64,000 bases of DNA from Acanthamoeba lenticulata (lineage: Eukaryota; Discosea; Longamoebia; Acanthamoebidae): contig NAVB01000035.1 in assembly GCA_002179805.1 (NCBI GenBank), forward strand, positions 1-64,000. The letters run 5' to 3'. Below, piece after piece: positions 45,771-57,033 of this stretch (its first letter is position 1; every line of letters starts with the position of its first letter). The notes under the pieces were generated by a model, which ran no database searches, was not told the origin of the DNA, and saw only the letters and a program-made list of their open reading frames with translations. Both the position numbers and the translations under genes were made by a program.

Positions 45771-45921
45771 TGTGGTTGGGATTTGCTATTGACAGCGTTT
45801 GCGCATGACAGCTGTGGCAAGGCCTTGATAAAACAACGTGCTGACGTCGCCTTCTTCACCGCACCGGCGACGTCACTTGTCGACGTCACTTGTGACACAA
45901 CCATAAATAAAATGGGTAGTA

Positions 45922-48781
45922 CTACATGTACTCCAAATCGCACAGCAGATCCACTTCTTCCTGGACCAACCGCTCGCGTTTCTCCTTCTCTTCGTTCTCC
46001 GCACCTACGTCTTCTTCATCATCATCGCCGCCCTCGTCTTCCCACCTCTGGCGCTGGGCGGAACGCACGGGGAAGGTGCCCTCCTCGGCGTCCCACGTCG
46101 CCACCCGCGCCGCCTCGTCCAGGAACGCCAGCACGGCCTGCGCCAGCGCGCTCGTCTCCATCGCCGCGTTGTCCTCGCGGCGGCGGCGGGGAATCATAAC
46201 CGGGGCAGTGCCATCGGCAGGAGGAGCTGGAGTGCTGGCGGTGGCAGTGGCAGTGGTTGCGGGCTGGCGCGAGAGGCCGAGGAGGCGGCCGATCAGCTCG
46301 ATGGCCTCTGTGGCCATCACCTTCTCGTGGAGGCCCATGTCCGACAGGGTGCGATCGAGCTTAAGCACGACCGTGTCTTCCTCACATTCCTGTGCGAGTA
46401 GCCCCGAGGCCGCCGCCGCGGCCTTGGCGGCAAGAGCGACGCGGAGCCGCGGGTAGTGGCCCACCACGCGGGCCGTCACCATCGACTGCTCGTGCGTGCC
46501 CGTGTAGCCGTTGGCCGACTTGTTCGACACGCGAACCACGACAACGATTTTGTCGACTTCAACGCCGTCATCATCGTCATCATCAGCAAGTTCGGCGCGA
46601 CGCAGCGCGTCGGCCGAGACCGGGAAGGCGAGCTCGACCGTGGTGTCAACAAAGTCAGAGTACTCGCCCGGCGCGAGGCCCATCGTGCGGGCCGAGACCA
46701 CCCACAGCTGCCTCGCCGCTTCGCCACAGCCGTCGACCCCGGCCAGCGCAAAGTCGCTCTCGGCCGGCCACGGGTCGCCGCCCTGGAGGCGCCGATGGAC
46801 AAAGGTCTCGGCGCGGGCGAGCCTCTGCTGGCCGATGAACCGCCGCACGCGCCTCTCCACCTGCTCCCATAAACCGCCGATGGCGGCAGAGGTGGCGGCG
46901 GGCTGTGCTGGGACGCGGGCGTCGAGGAAGGCGTTGAGTTGGGCGGCGTAGGGCGCCAGCTCCACGTGCAGCTCCTTGTGCTTGGCCCGGCTCGCTTTGA
47001 GCAGCATCCTGTTGACGACCCGGTCGTCGATGACATCTTGAGCCTCGTCGAAGCCCTCCCACAGGAGCTCTACATCGTCGTGCCACGCGAAGCCCAGGCA
47101 GGCCAGCAGCGTGGTCAGCACCTCGGTTCCCGTCCACCGTTGGCCACTGCCATCGTCGTCGGCGTCGTCACCGCTGGCGCCGGCGGGCAGGCCGAGGCAC
47201 CGCCAGATCTTGCAGAGAAGGCCCAAGTTGGCGTTCGTCCGGTCCATGACGTTGCCGCGCGAGCGGTAGTAGTCAAAGATTACCATGTGCAGAGGCGCAG
47301 TAGTATATGATGATGATGCGTCCTCAGCTTCTTCAGCTTCACAAGCCTCTTTCGTCGTCTTCTTTCCACGAGAAGAAAGCACACTTCTTCTCCTTCCACT
47401 TCGCGAGAGTGATGATGAAGAAGAAGAAGAAGTGTGAGGGATCAGCTTCTTCCAGCTGGCCGAGGAGGTGCACAGGTCAACAAACACCTGCAGGTCCCAG
47501 CCTCCATCCCGGTGGTCCCACGCCTGCAGCACCCACAGCCCCAACTCGACACGCTCTACGCAATCACTATGTTAACATAAAAAATAATGGATTAAAATGA
47601 AAATAGATTAAAAATGAAAAAATGTAACGAAGAAAAAACGAAGAAAAAGAGCGAAAACGAAAGAGGGGGGACACCGTGGGGCATGTCAGGTAGGCCGAGG
47701 GACAAGCATCCGCGGATGCCCAGTGCGTAGGAGTTGCACAGGTAGTCGTCCTCCCGTCGCAGGTAATCGATCTTGAGCAGCGGCGGCGCCGCGGCCTGCC
47801 CGGGTTGCTGCTCGCTGCCGGCGACCTCCGGCGCGGCGGCGCGCGGCGCAAGCAGCTTCTGGCGGAGAGACTCGAGCTTGGCCGGCGCAAACGCCCAGAC
47901 GCGCCACACGTAATCCAGCACCTCGTCCAGCCTACATTTATGACCCTCATTACATTGCCTGTGTGCATCGCTGTGGTCCCAGGCGGGGTAAACGTACCGG
48001 GACTGGTGGAGGCGAGCCTGGGCCACGCCCAGGGACAGGTCGGCCAGCTTCCGGAACCGCTCCTTGGCGTGTGCGGCCTCGGCCGAGTCGGACAACAGGG
48101 GCAGCGCGCTGATGGGCGTTCTCGTCGTCGTCGCCGTTTGTGGGAAAAAGTGCTCGGCGAGGAACTGGTCGAGCGGCGCGCAGAGCGTGGGAAACAACTC
48201 GAGGCGGCGGGCTTGTGCGCCGGCGAGGGCGTGGTCGACGGCGTTTTTGATAGCGTGGCACGTGAGCCGCAGCGCAGCCACGCCGCTCATCGCGACGATT
48301 TGGTCCGAGGTCGGCCTCAACGGGAGATGACTGCGCGCGCGTCTTGTCAGAAGCGACACACGACACAACAGCAAATCGGGTTGGGTACGCACTAGGGTCG
48401 ATGCTGTTGGGCGCTGATTTGCTCGACTTGTTGGTCCCAAGGCGCGACGGCATGGATGTCCTCGAACTGGCTGCTCTCGGCGCGCACGCGACACAGCTCT
48501 GGCACGCTGGTTGGCCGCAACACCTCCGTAGAGCCCTCTCCTGTTTTTTTTTATTATTATTATTATTTAGGAAATCCTAATCAAGAAGGGGTAGTACCGT
48601 CGAGGGTAGTAAGGAAGTCGAGAAGACGGCGGAAGGCGACGTAGGGCAGGTCGTGCAGGAGATTCAACTCGTCTTCGACGCCACCAACGCGTATCCTCTT
48701 TTTGTTTGGCGACGCCTCGTCACGTTGGGCAACCACTCCCACTTCTGCTTGTTCTGTACACTGTTCCCTGCTTCGCTTCAT
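45922..48781 (-). CDS. F-box-like protein, large, otherwise unrecognised
   Basis: The start at 48781 ([13 protein letters not shown]) leads to a nuclear-type basic stretch (NKKRIRVGG) and an F-box-like helix set ([20 protein letters not shown]). Later exons carry [20 protein letters not shown], then a helical region ([40 protein letters not shown]). The last large exon (about 47560-45922) encodes roughly 540 residues without a known motif, with acidic runs ([30 protein letters not shown]), ending at LEYM. The [25 protein letters not shown] pattern is the basis for the F-box call. A ubiquitin-ligase adaptor role is an inference. Splice junctions near 48560, 47990-47930 and 47670-47545 are approximate. 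Confidence 0.6.
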
Positions 48782-49046
48782 TGTCGTCGTTGCTTGTGGT
48801 CTTGTGTTGTCATTGTCGTGCAGGAAATTTATTATCAAAAATCTTGATTTTACATTTACCTGGAAATCGTATTGTCCCATACTTCGCGTTGTGGGCGATT
48901 GCGTCAAATCTGTCAGACGGAAGAACAGCAAAAGAAGAATCCTCATTAGCTCGTGGCCAATCACGACGTTCGCCTTAATTGACAAACACGAAGGCTGTTG
49001 AACAACACTTGCAAGTGCTCCCGAACGACAACACAGCTGCACGAAC

Positions 49047-50198
49047 ATGAGGGCTGGCCTGCTGCTCTTCTTTGCCTTTGTGCTGCTTGTGGGCCTTGCT
49101 CACGGCCAGGAGAACTGGTGCATTGGAGCCAACGGCATTCAAGTGTGCGGCTCGGTGCGCGTGGCTGGCGCCATCGACTACCTCGCGTGGAACGGGATTC
49201 AGTTCATCAACACGTACGACCACGGGCGCGAGCTGCAGTATGCCATTACCAACCAGTTGGGGGAGTGCTTCAACCCGACTGAGGCCGGCTCGAACAACGA
49301 CGGCACAGGGCCGAGCTCATCGTCGCACCTGCTGGGCGCCAACACCAACGGCAACATCTACCGCACAACCAGCCTTCCCGTACATTAACCTCACGAACCT
49401 CCGGCTGCTTGTTGTGCTTTATTAACTTTTTAATTTGCTTTTGTATGTTATTTTTATTTTTTTCAAAATCTGGTATGCCCAATATTCACTAAAACATACC
49501 CTATCATCAGGCGTTCTGGATTGCGCCAGGCCAGTGGGACCCGAACGGTAACTGCCACGGGGCGAGCCAGACGGTGCTGAGCAGGTTCGTCACGTCCAAG
49601 CAGGTCAGCATGAACGCGTTTGGCCAGTGGAACGCCATCCAGTATCTCCTCTCTTCCTACGTGCCCGAGGTAGGCCCTGAACCCCCACAACGCTCTGTTT
49701 TGCCTTCGGGGCTAGACTCACCAAAACAAACAAACAAACAAACAAACAAACAAACAAACAAAAAAAACAAAAAAAAACAAAAAAAAAACACAAAATAGCC
49801 ACAATCGTTCCTCCAATATGAGGCCCCGACGGGCTACTTGCAGCCCTTCTTCACCTCCTTCTACCTCATCAACCTCGACTCTGGCCAGCTCACCCCGATT
49901 CCCCCCCAGCGACGGCGAGACGACTTTGCCAGTCATCATCTCGACGCCCGACCAGACGCATGCCATGGGCGCCTTCCTGTTTGGTGCGCCGCAGGCCGAC
50001 TACGCGCACTACGCGCGGTTCTACTTTGCGGGTATCACGTCCAAGTGGAGCGTGGTCTACCGCCAATGGGGCGCCAACGTGGGCACGCTGTCGATGTCAA
50101 CCATCATCTGCGTGGGCTCGCTGGCCGACGTGCAGGGCTGCATGGTCAACGTGGCCCGCAAGTCGGGCTACATCCACTGCACTCATCCTGGTTGCTGA
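49047..50198 (+). CDS. Secreted Trp/Tyr-rich protein, copy A, with a 1-bp frameshift
   Basis: Exons 49047-49379, 49511-49669 and 49799-50198. Signal peptide MRAGLLLFFAFVLLVGLAHG; mature start QENWCIGANG. Conserved blocks: GAIDYLAWNGIQFINTYDHG followed by RELQYAI, GECFNPTEAGS, AFWIAPGQWDPNGNC, QWNAIQYLLSSYVPE, YLQPFFTSFYLINLDSG, and after the break STPDQTHAMGAFLFGAPQ, SKWSVVYRQWGANV and DVQGCMVNVARKSGY. In exon 3 a run of seven C (49901-49907) puts the reading frame out by one base relative to both the downstream conserved part and the paralogue. The W-N-G-x-x-F-I-N-x-x-D-H-G-R-E block resembles secreted bacterial and fungal proteins of unknown role, possibly carbohydrate-related; I do not assign a function. 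The break may be real or a homopolymer error. Confidence 0.7.
49724..49762. repeat. (CAAA)n intronic repeat
   Basis: About nine ACAA/CAAA units, then A-rich sequence to 49796, in intron 2 of the secreted-protein gene; the paralogue at 50458-51572 has only a short version (AACAAACAAACCAACAA) at the same place. Confidence 0.8.
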
Positions 50199-50457
50199 CC
50201 GTTGGTGTAGAGATTGGACAGCCAGCAGCAAGCCCCGTGTTCTTATTAATTTCATTAACAAAGGTGTTTCATACAGACCAATTTCTTCGTGAACCATATG
50301 GACTATTTCTCACCTTGCGGAACTTAATCAAGTGTTCAAATCTTCCTTCTTGCAAGAGAACACTGCCGACGATTCTATTTGACCAATCACAGCACGTGAA
50401 CCTGTGGTTCTCGGGCCGGGCCTTCGCCTCCTCTTATGCACACACAAAGCGCGAACG

Positions 50458-51572
50458 ATGAAGGCCGGCCCGACAAGTTTGCTGCAGCTCTTTGCGTTCG
50501 TGCTGCTTGTGGGCCTTGTTCAAGGTGTCAGAGTCCCCTCTGAACGGCAACCGCAACACCTGGAGAACTGGTGCATAGGCGCCAATGGCATCCAGCTGTG
50601 CGGCTCGACGCGTGTGGCGGGCGCCATTGATTACCTCAGCTGGAACGGAAGGCAGTTCATCAACGCCCACGACCACGGACGCGAGCTGCAGTTCGCAATC
50701 ACCAACCAGCACGGAGAGTGCTTCAACCCTACGGAGGCCGGCTCGCAGATTGACGGCACCGGGCGCTACAACGTCGCACCTGCTGAGCGTCAACACCGAC
50801 GGCAACGTCTACCGCACAACCTCCCTTCCCGTACCTCATGAACCCCATCCTCTTCTTCCGTTGTGCTTGTGTGGAATTCTGAGAATGTGTGAACACCAAC
50901 ATGGTCTCACCACATGACCACCACCAGGCGTTTTGGATGGCGCCAGGCCAGTGGGACAAGAACGGCAACTGCCGCGGAGTGAACCCATCGGTCCTAAGCA
51001 AGTTCGTTTCATCCAAGCAGGTCAGCATCGGGGCGTTTGGCCAGTGGAACGCCATCCAGTACCTTCTCTCCTCCTACATCCCCGAGGTAGGCCTGCCCAC
51101 TCAGCTCTCCTGCGATGGCTAATTGCTTTTCTTGCGCCAACTCATTGACCAACAAACAAACCAACAATCACGTTAGCCACAAACGTTCATCCAGTTTGAA
51201 GCCCCGACGGGCTACTTGCAGCCCTTCTTCACCTCCTTCTTTGTCATCAACCTCGACACGGGCAAGCTCACCCAGGTGCCCGCCGTCGATACCGAGACGA
51301 CAGAGCCGGTCATCATCTCGACCCCCGACCGGGCGCACGCCATGGGCGCCTTCCTGGTGAACGCGCCTCAGCCCGACTACGTCCACTACTCCCGCTATTT
51401 CTTTCCCAACATCACGTCAAAGTGGAGCGTGGTCTACCGCCAATGGGGCGCCAACGTGACCACGCTGTCGTTCTCGACCGTCTGCGTGGGCTCGCTGGCC
51501 GACGTGCAGGGCTGCATGGTCAACGTGGCCCGCAAGTCGGGCTACGTTCGCTGCACCCGGTCCAATTGCTAA
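50458..51572 (+). CDS. Secreted Trp/Tyr-rich protein, copy B, with a frameshift in exon 1
   Basis: Tandem paralogue of the gene at 49047-50198. Exons 50458-50831, 50928-51086 and 51177-51572. Signal peptide MKAGPTSLLQLFAFVLLVGL; mature part starts near HLENWCIGANGIQLCGS. Exons 2 and 3 read cleanly (QWNAIQYLLSSYIPE, YLQPFFTSFFVINLDTGKLT, SKWSVVYRQWGANVTTL, ending RCTRSNC). Exon 1 is 374 nt, not a multiple of three, and the conserved SHLLSVNTDGNVYRTTS block is in a different frame from the signal peptide and the GECFNPTEAGS block. The change falls at about 50762-50775, where the copy has 10 nt and copy A has 12. Either a young pseudogene or a sequence error. Confidence 0.65.
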
Positions 51573-51654
51573 TTGCCTCATGAATACAACAGAACGCGAG
51601 CCACAATGGGCAACGTTCTTACTTTTTATTTTTGAAATTGATTTTGTCATTTTC

Positions 51655-54600
51655 TTATTTATGTTTGGTGTCGTCCTTGCGCGCCGAGAAGGGGCGGGAG
51701 TCGTCCTTGCGCGCTGAGGCGGGACGGCGCGGGGACAGGAACTTGAAGTCCTCCCGCGTCGGGATGCGCAGCGAGGGCATCCGCCCCAGACGCGATCGCG
51801 GCGCCTGCTGTTGTGGTCGTGGCGACTCTTCCTCAGACTCGGAGGACGACGACGAGGACAAGTCCACGCCCTTGGCCTTCATCGGCCGCGGTTGCACTGC
51901 AAGAGCACTTGTTAAATTTTTGACCAAAAAAAAAAAGAAACAAAAAAATTGCAATAACCCGAACAAAAGAAGAAATAAAAAATAGAAGTAAATAGAAAAG
52001 GAGTACTTGGTGAGGTCAGGTTGCGGCCACGCGGGGAGAGCGGGCCGACACTGCGCAGCACTTCGTTGTCGCGTTCGCGCTTGACCACTTGGAGGTCCGT
52101 CAGCGTGATGGCCCGCCCCTCTCGCTTCTTTGACGACGATGACGATGATGTTGTCGACGAGGCCTCGACATTGGCGGCAGCGGTCGCGGCGCGCTCCTTC
52201 TTCATGGCGGCCCGCTCGGCGCGGAGGTTGCGCATCGAGTACGACTTGTACTTCTCCTCGAGCAGCTTCTTCGCGATCTCGGCTTTGCGCCGGATCTTCT
52301 CCTCGCGCTCCTTCTCCACGTCCTCCTCCGTCACCGCGCCGCCGCCGCCGCCGCCGCCGCCGCGGCTGATGTGAAAGCCCAGAGAGCTTGACGTCAGCTG
52401 CTGCGTCGAGGCGGCCATGTCGGCCTCGTCTTCGGCGTCAGAGTCGTCCGTTTCGTCGAAGAAATCGGTCGAACAGGTGTCGTCGCTCCCATAATCATCG
52501 CCGCGGCCGCCGCCGCCGCCGCTGCTGGTCAGGCGGTGGACGAGGCCGCCCTCCTCGCTCTCGGCGCCGCTGCTGGCGCTGGCGTAGCAGACCGCCGCGT
52601 CGCCCTCGCTGTGCTGCTCGTTCACGTCGCTCTCGCCGTCGCCCTCGCTGTGCTGGTCGCTGCTGCGCACGCGGCGCACGATGGACTCGGACGCCCGAAG
52701 GCCCAGCAGGCTCACCTTGCTGCAGCTGTCCGACTTCCACTTGCCATTCGCGTTGTTGGCTGCGCCTGTGGTGGCCGAGGTCGAGTCGGCGCCCGTCGAC
52801 GTCTTGCCGCTGCTGCTGCGGCCGCGGCCGCCGAGCCGCGCGATGCCGCTGCGGCCTTTGACGCTCGGGGCCACGCGCCACTTGGTCTCCTTGTCCTTCT
52901 TGTCCTTCCCCTTCTTCTCCTTCTTCTCCTTTTTTCGCTTGGTCTTGCCCGCCGTCGAACTCGCGGCCGCGGCCGCGGCCACGGCCGTCGGTCGGGCCAG
53001 TCCGCGCGGCCGCTGCTGGTGCTGGTGGTCGTAAAAGACGATGTCGCGGTACTTCCGCAGCGAGCGCGGGGGCTTGCCCAGGACCCGCATGACCTCGTGC
53101 AGCTCGTCCACCAGCGCCGCCACGGCGGCTTCGCCCGAGGACGAGGACGAGGAAGGAGAGGAGGAGCGGAGCTTCTCGGCCCGCTGGCGCAGAAAGGCCT
53201 CGATGTGGTCCATGCCGAGGTGGACGAGGCGGTGAAAGATGAACTTGATCAGGTGGATCTCCCCCTTCTCCAGGTTCACCGCGTCGTCGTTCTTGCCTTG
53301 TGTCGTGGGCGTCTGCCACGGCCCAGGCGCGTCAGCATGCTTGGCATTCCGCATTTCACATCAAGAATGTCAAGAATGCTGGGCAAGGCGCGTACCGCGA
53401 CAGACTCAAAGATGAAGTTGATGGTCGGGCGGCTCTGCTTGAGGAAGTCGTTCAGGGGGATCATGTACCCCTCCTTCCAGCCAAACTCGGTGCCGTTGGC
53501 CAGCTGCTGCAGCGTCTTGGACAAGAGGATCAGCCCTCGCTGGGCCTCGGGCGAGATCCGAACTGTCCACCAACGTTGTTGAGAGCGGCCGTGAGCTTCA
53601 AGCCGGTTTTGGCCCAAAGCAAAGAGGGCAGAGCAAGGCGAGGGCGCGCACTGGTGTCCTTCTGGAGCATGCCGTCCTTGAGGTAGAAGCCGTCGTCCTC
53701 GGCCGACAGGCCGGCGCTGTCGGGCGACACGATGACCTGCACACAATAGGAGGACGACGACCACACGGTAAGCCATACAGACGTGTGTGTGTGGGCTTTG
53801 AAGGGAAGCGAGCGCGCGAACCGGGCAGATGAGGCGGAGGAAGATGTAGCCGCCGAGCACCGAGTCCACCGTAGCCGCCGGGAACCGCGCCATGAGGCTC
53901 TGCCGCATCTCCGCCGAGATCGTCCGGATTTGGCTGCTCCCGCGACGGATTCCAGGAATTTCAGCTTCAGGCCAATTGATCATGGAGATGATGAACGGGG
54001 AAGAGGATGAACCTGGGGAAGAGGGGCAAGCACGACTTGATGCGCTCGAGGAAGCGGGTGGCGACGTTGATCAAGCTCTTGGTGTTTTCCTCGAGCACGG
54101 CCGCCAGGTCGCCGGCCCCGGCCTTGGAGGGACTGCTGCTGCCGAGCTTGAGCTTGGCCGGGTCGATCTCGAGGTGCAGCTTGTGCTGGTTGATCTCGTC
54201 GCAAAGGAGGGCGATCTCGGGCTTGAGCATCTGGCACAGGAACGAGTGGCCGACGATCTTGGCGTGGGCGGTGAGCATGATGCTGATGGGCTCGTTGCCG
54301 CGCAGGAGTGTGCCCTCCTCGACGGCCTCGAGGACCTCGGCTCGGATGAGCCGCACGATGATGTCCGTGGCCACCTGCGTGCTGAGCATGTACCGCACGA
54401 GCTCTGGCAGGATGATGTCGGCCTCGTCCTCGATGTGGCCCAAGACCGACGAGCAAATGGCCTCCAGCAGCAGCGCGTCGTCCCGCAGCATCAGCTGGCG
54501 CGCGACCACACAAGGTCAGCCCTCATCGAGCTCGATGACGACGAGAACGACGGGGATGGGGCCACGTACGTCCATGAGACGGCTGTAGTGCTCGCGCTTT

Positions 54601-55352
54601 TCCTTCTTGCGCTGGAAGCGTGAGATCCCGACGCCCGAGACGGGCCCGAGCGGCCGCAGCGAGGAGTCATCGCTTCGCGACATGGGCGCCCCGGTCGTGA
54701 TGCCCCGCCGTCGGCCGCTGCCGCTGCCGCCAGGGCGTCGCGGCGTGGTCCGGACGCGACCGTGCGCGCTCTCGTCGTCGCTCTTGGCGTCTTCCCCCTG
54801 CTCGGCGCCTTCCTCGTCATCCTCTTCCTCCTCTTCATCGTCCTCGTCGTCCTCGTCGATCGCGTCGAGCGGCCGCCGCGACGTGGCGTCCCCGCAGGTG
54901 CTCCGCCGCAGCAGCCTCGTCGGGCCGTCCTCAGGCTCGAGCCGCCGCGTGGCATTAGCGTTGTCAGACGCGGCCGAGACGGCCACAGCCACGCCGCCGG
55001 CCTTTTCCCACTCCTCCATGCCCTCGCCGGCCGCTGTGGCCGCCGCCGCGCGGCGACGCCACTTGTTGTGTCCACCTGCGTCGCTGCTGCTGATCGCGCC
55101 GCGCAGGGCCGGTAGAAGCTTGATGCCGCCACCGCTGCTGCTCTTGCGGGCGTCGCCCTCGAGACTCGCCCAGAGGTCGTCCTGCGGCTTCGTCGAGGAA
55201 GTGGTGGAAGTGGAGGTCGTTGTTGTTGTGGTGGTCGAGCTCGACGAGAAGGAGGACGACGGGCTTGTGCGGTTGTTGCACTCGACCGACCCCAGCGTTT
55301 CCCCATTGCTGCTGCCGCTGGTGTTGAGTGCGGAGGCCATTGTGGTGGCCAT
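51655..55352 (-). CDS. Ras GTPase-activating protein (RasGAP domain) with long disordered tails
   Basis: The first good ATG is 55352 (MATTMASALNTSG); the frame is open further up without an ATG. The N-terminal ~280 residues are Ser/Thr- and acidic-rich and disordered. The catalytic domain spans several exons: DIIVRLIRAEVLEAVEEGTL, LRGNEPISIMLTAHAKI, then LHLEIDPAKLKLG, NVATRFLERI, the FLR-like signature VDSVLGGYIFLRLICPV with VIVSPDSAGL, ILLSKTLQQLANGTEFGWKE and PLNDFLKQSRPTINFIFESV. The FLRLICP...SP block and the arginine-containing LLRGNE finger region are hallmarks of RasGAPs, which switch off Ras by stimulating GTP hydrolysis. The C-terminal ~450 residues (53300-51912) have Lys-rich runs, a Gly run and a coiled coil; a last exon ends KDDTKHK at 51655. 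Confidence 0.8.
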
Positions 55353-56154
55353 CTTGCCGCTCTCGCGGGTGTCCGTGCCCTGGTGAGAGCGTTTCACCAA
55401 CTGACTCAGTTGGAGACGACTTCGACAAGTTGTTGTAGGTCAAAGGGTAGGACAAGAAGCAAGGGAATTGGGGACTGAGCTGAAGAGACCAAAACAGGTG
55501 GTCTTCTTCTCCTTCTCGTTGTTCTGGAGACCTTTGCTTGCAAAAGAAAAAGCGCGACTCCAGAAAGGCCTTGTGGGCCAAACACGGCACACGACAAGCA
55601 AGAAAGGCAAGACCACGACTACGTGACCCACACACACAAGGACGGTGCTGAAGAGGAAAGAGCGAGCAAAAGGAGGGGAAAAGCCGCGGCAAGGTAGGAT
55701 GAACAAAGATGCGGCACACACGATTTTCAATAGAGCGGATTTACAAAATTCCTTAATGATGATGACGTAGGTCTCGATTAATGTGGGAGGTGAGAAGGTG
55801 GTGCAAACTCTTCCCGCCAAATCGCGTGGACACCAGCAAAGGAGCGGCAGGGGGTGAAAGAGAAGTGGAGAGGGAAAGCATACGAGAGTGGCCATGTGTG
55901 GTGCACCACCTTTGCTCGTGAGTAACTTTGCCCGGCAGAGGTTCGCGGGCAGCTTGCAAGCCTTGGGGGGGGTTCTTGCGTCCACCTGCCGGACGTCTTC
56001 CTTGTTTCAGCTTTTCTTTTGCTTCCGGTCTCCCTCACCCTTGTGTGCTGGCCAATACGGCAACGACCACAACAAAACAAGCTCCGTTGCTCTGGTCTAC
56101 GAAAATGTAGACAACAACATGCATGGACCTGGCAAGAACTCGAGGGACAGTCAT
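55353..56154. other. Intergenic / leader region, nothing recognised
   Basis: About 800 bp between the RasGAP start and the next minus-strand gene. It contains long open frames on the minus strand (for example 55440-55985) but no splice structure, homology or repeats I can support. It probably contains the RasGAP promoter and leader; a GGGGGG run lies at about 55967-55972. Confidence 0.4.
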
Positions 56155-56613
56155 TTAATCTTCACGGATTTGCATCCAACGCAGGACGCACTTGTCGTTC
56201 AGCCCGTTCTCGGAAACCGTGGCGGTGGGCTGTGGGTGCGGCAATGGGTGGTGTGACCACAGGAAGCTTGTGTCGGCGGTCGGGGCCACGCGCACTGTTT
56301 GCCACTTAGGAGGAGAACGCAGACCGCGTGTGGCGAGTGCCTGCCCAACCTGCGCCAGCGTTTGTGATGGTTTCACCTCAACTGTGCCCGTCCAGTAGTC
56401 AGTCCAGCGCAGGAAGCTGACCCGACCTTCACCCACGTGCAACGTGAAGGCGCGCTCCTCTTCCGGTACATTCCCGACTTCTTGTTGCTGCTTGTCTTGC
56501 TCCATCCTGGTCAAGACAAGACTCCAAGCCTCCTCCCTTGTCTCTGCCACGGAGCGAAGCACACTCCCCAAACGCTTTTCTTCTTCGCTGTAATCCGTTT
56601 TGTGATAGGCCAA
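56155..56613 (-). CDS. Unrecognised protein, start uncertain (single exon or last exon)
   Basis: An open frame reads TDYSEEEKRLGSVLRSVAET, EEAWSLVLTRMEQDKQQQEV, AFTLHVGEGRVSFLRWTDYW and LRSPPKWQTVRVAPTADT, ending RWMQIRED at 56155. The frame has no ATG at its upstream end. The first internal ATG is at MEQDKQQQ, but TTACAG at about 56592 is a good acceptor, so an upstream exon that I cannot place is more likely. The product is helical at the N-terminus and beta-like after it. Unknown function. Confidence 0.45.
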   Translation of the reverse strand: MAYHKTDYSEEEKRLGSVLRSVAETREEAWSLVLTRMEQDKQQQEVGNVPEEERAFTLHVGEGRVSFLRWTDYWTGTVEVKPSQTLAQVGQALATRGLRSPPKWQTVRVAPTADTSFLWSHHPLPHPQPTATVSENGLNDKCVLRWMQIRED

Positions 56614-57033
56614 ATAAATACAAACAAAGACCCTTGTCTGTGAGGTTCACGCACAGCCTTCCACAAGGCTCGGCGAGCAACTAATAAATAAGCGATTCTG
56701 CGTGCAAGGTGGATGACAGCGGCTCGTGATCGTTCCGTCCATCTCTGGTTCAAGGTCCTTCGGCTGTTGCTGGTCGGCAGTTTGGCCCAGCAACGGCGCT
56801 CCGGGGAAATGCGCGGTGAGCCAAGCGGTGTTTTTCTTGTCTTTCTTCTACTTCTTCTCATCTAGGAGAACGTAGGCAGGATAAACAACACTTGCAACTC
56901 TTGAAGGTCTACGGCACTCTTTGCCTGCCCTTTTTCAGGGCTTTTCGGACGAACAGCCCCTAAATCTACATCTTTTGGCACAGCCGGCTCAATTGGCAGC
57001 AAGCGGCTTGTGCCCCCACAAATCTTGTAGTGC
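56614..57033. promoter_or_regulatory. Divergent intergenic region
   Basis: 420 bp between the unrecognised minus-strand gene and the CLU-domain gene. No clear TATA or CCAAT box; AATAAA-like stretches near 56612 and 56685 have no obvious partner gene end. Confidence 0.3.

Noticed and set aside
55440..55985. Minus-strand 181-codon frame, Phe/Leu/Val-rich
   Set aside because: Composition comes from T-rich DNA, no conserved motif, no ATG context; probably promoter or leader of the RasGAP gene.
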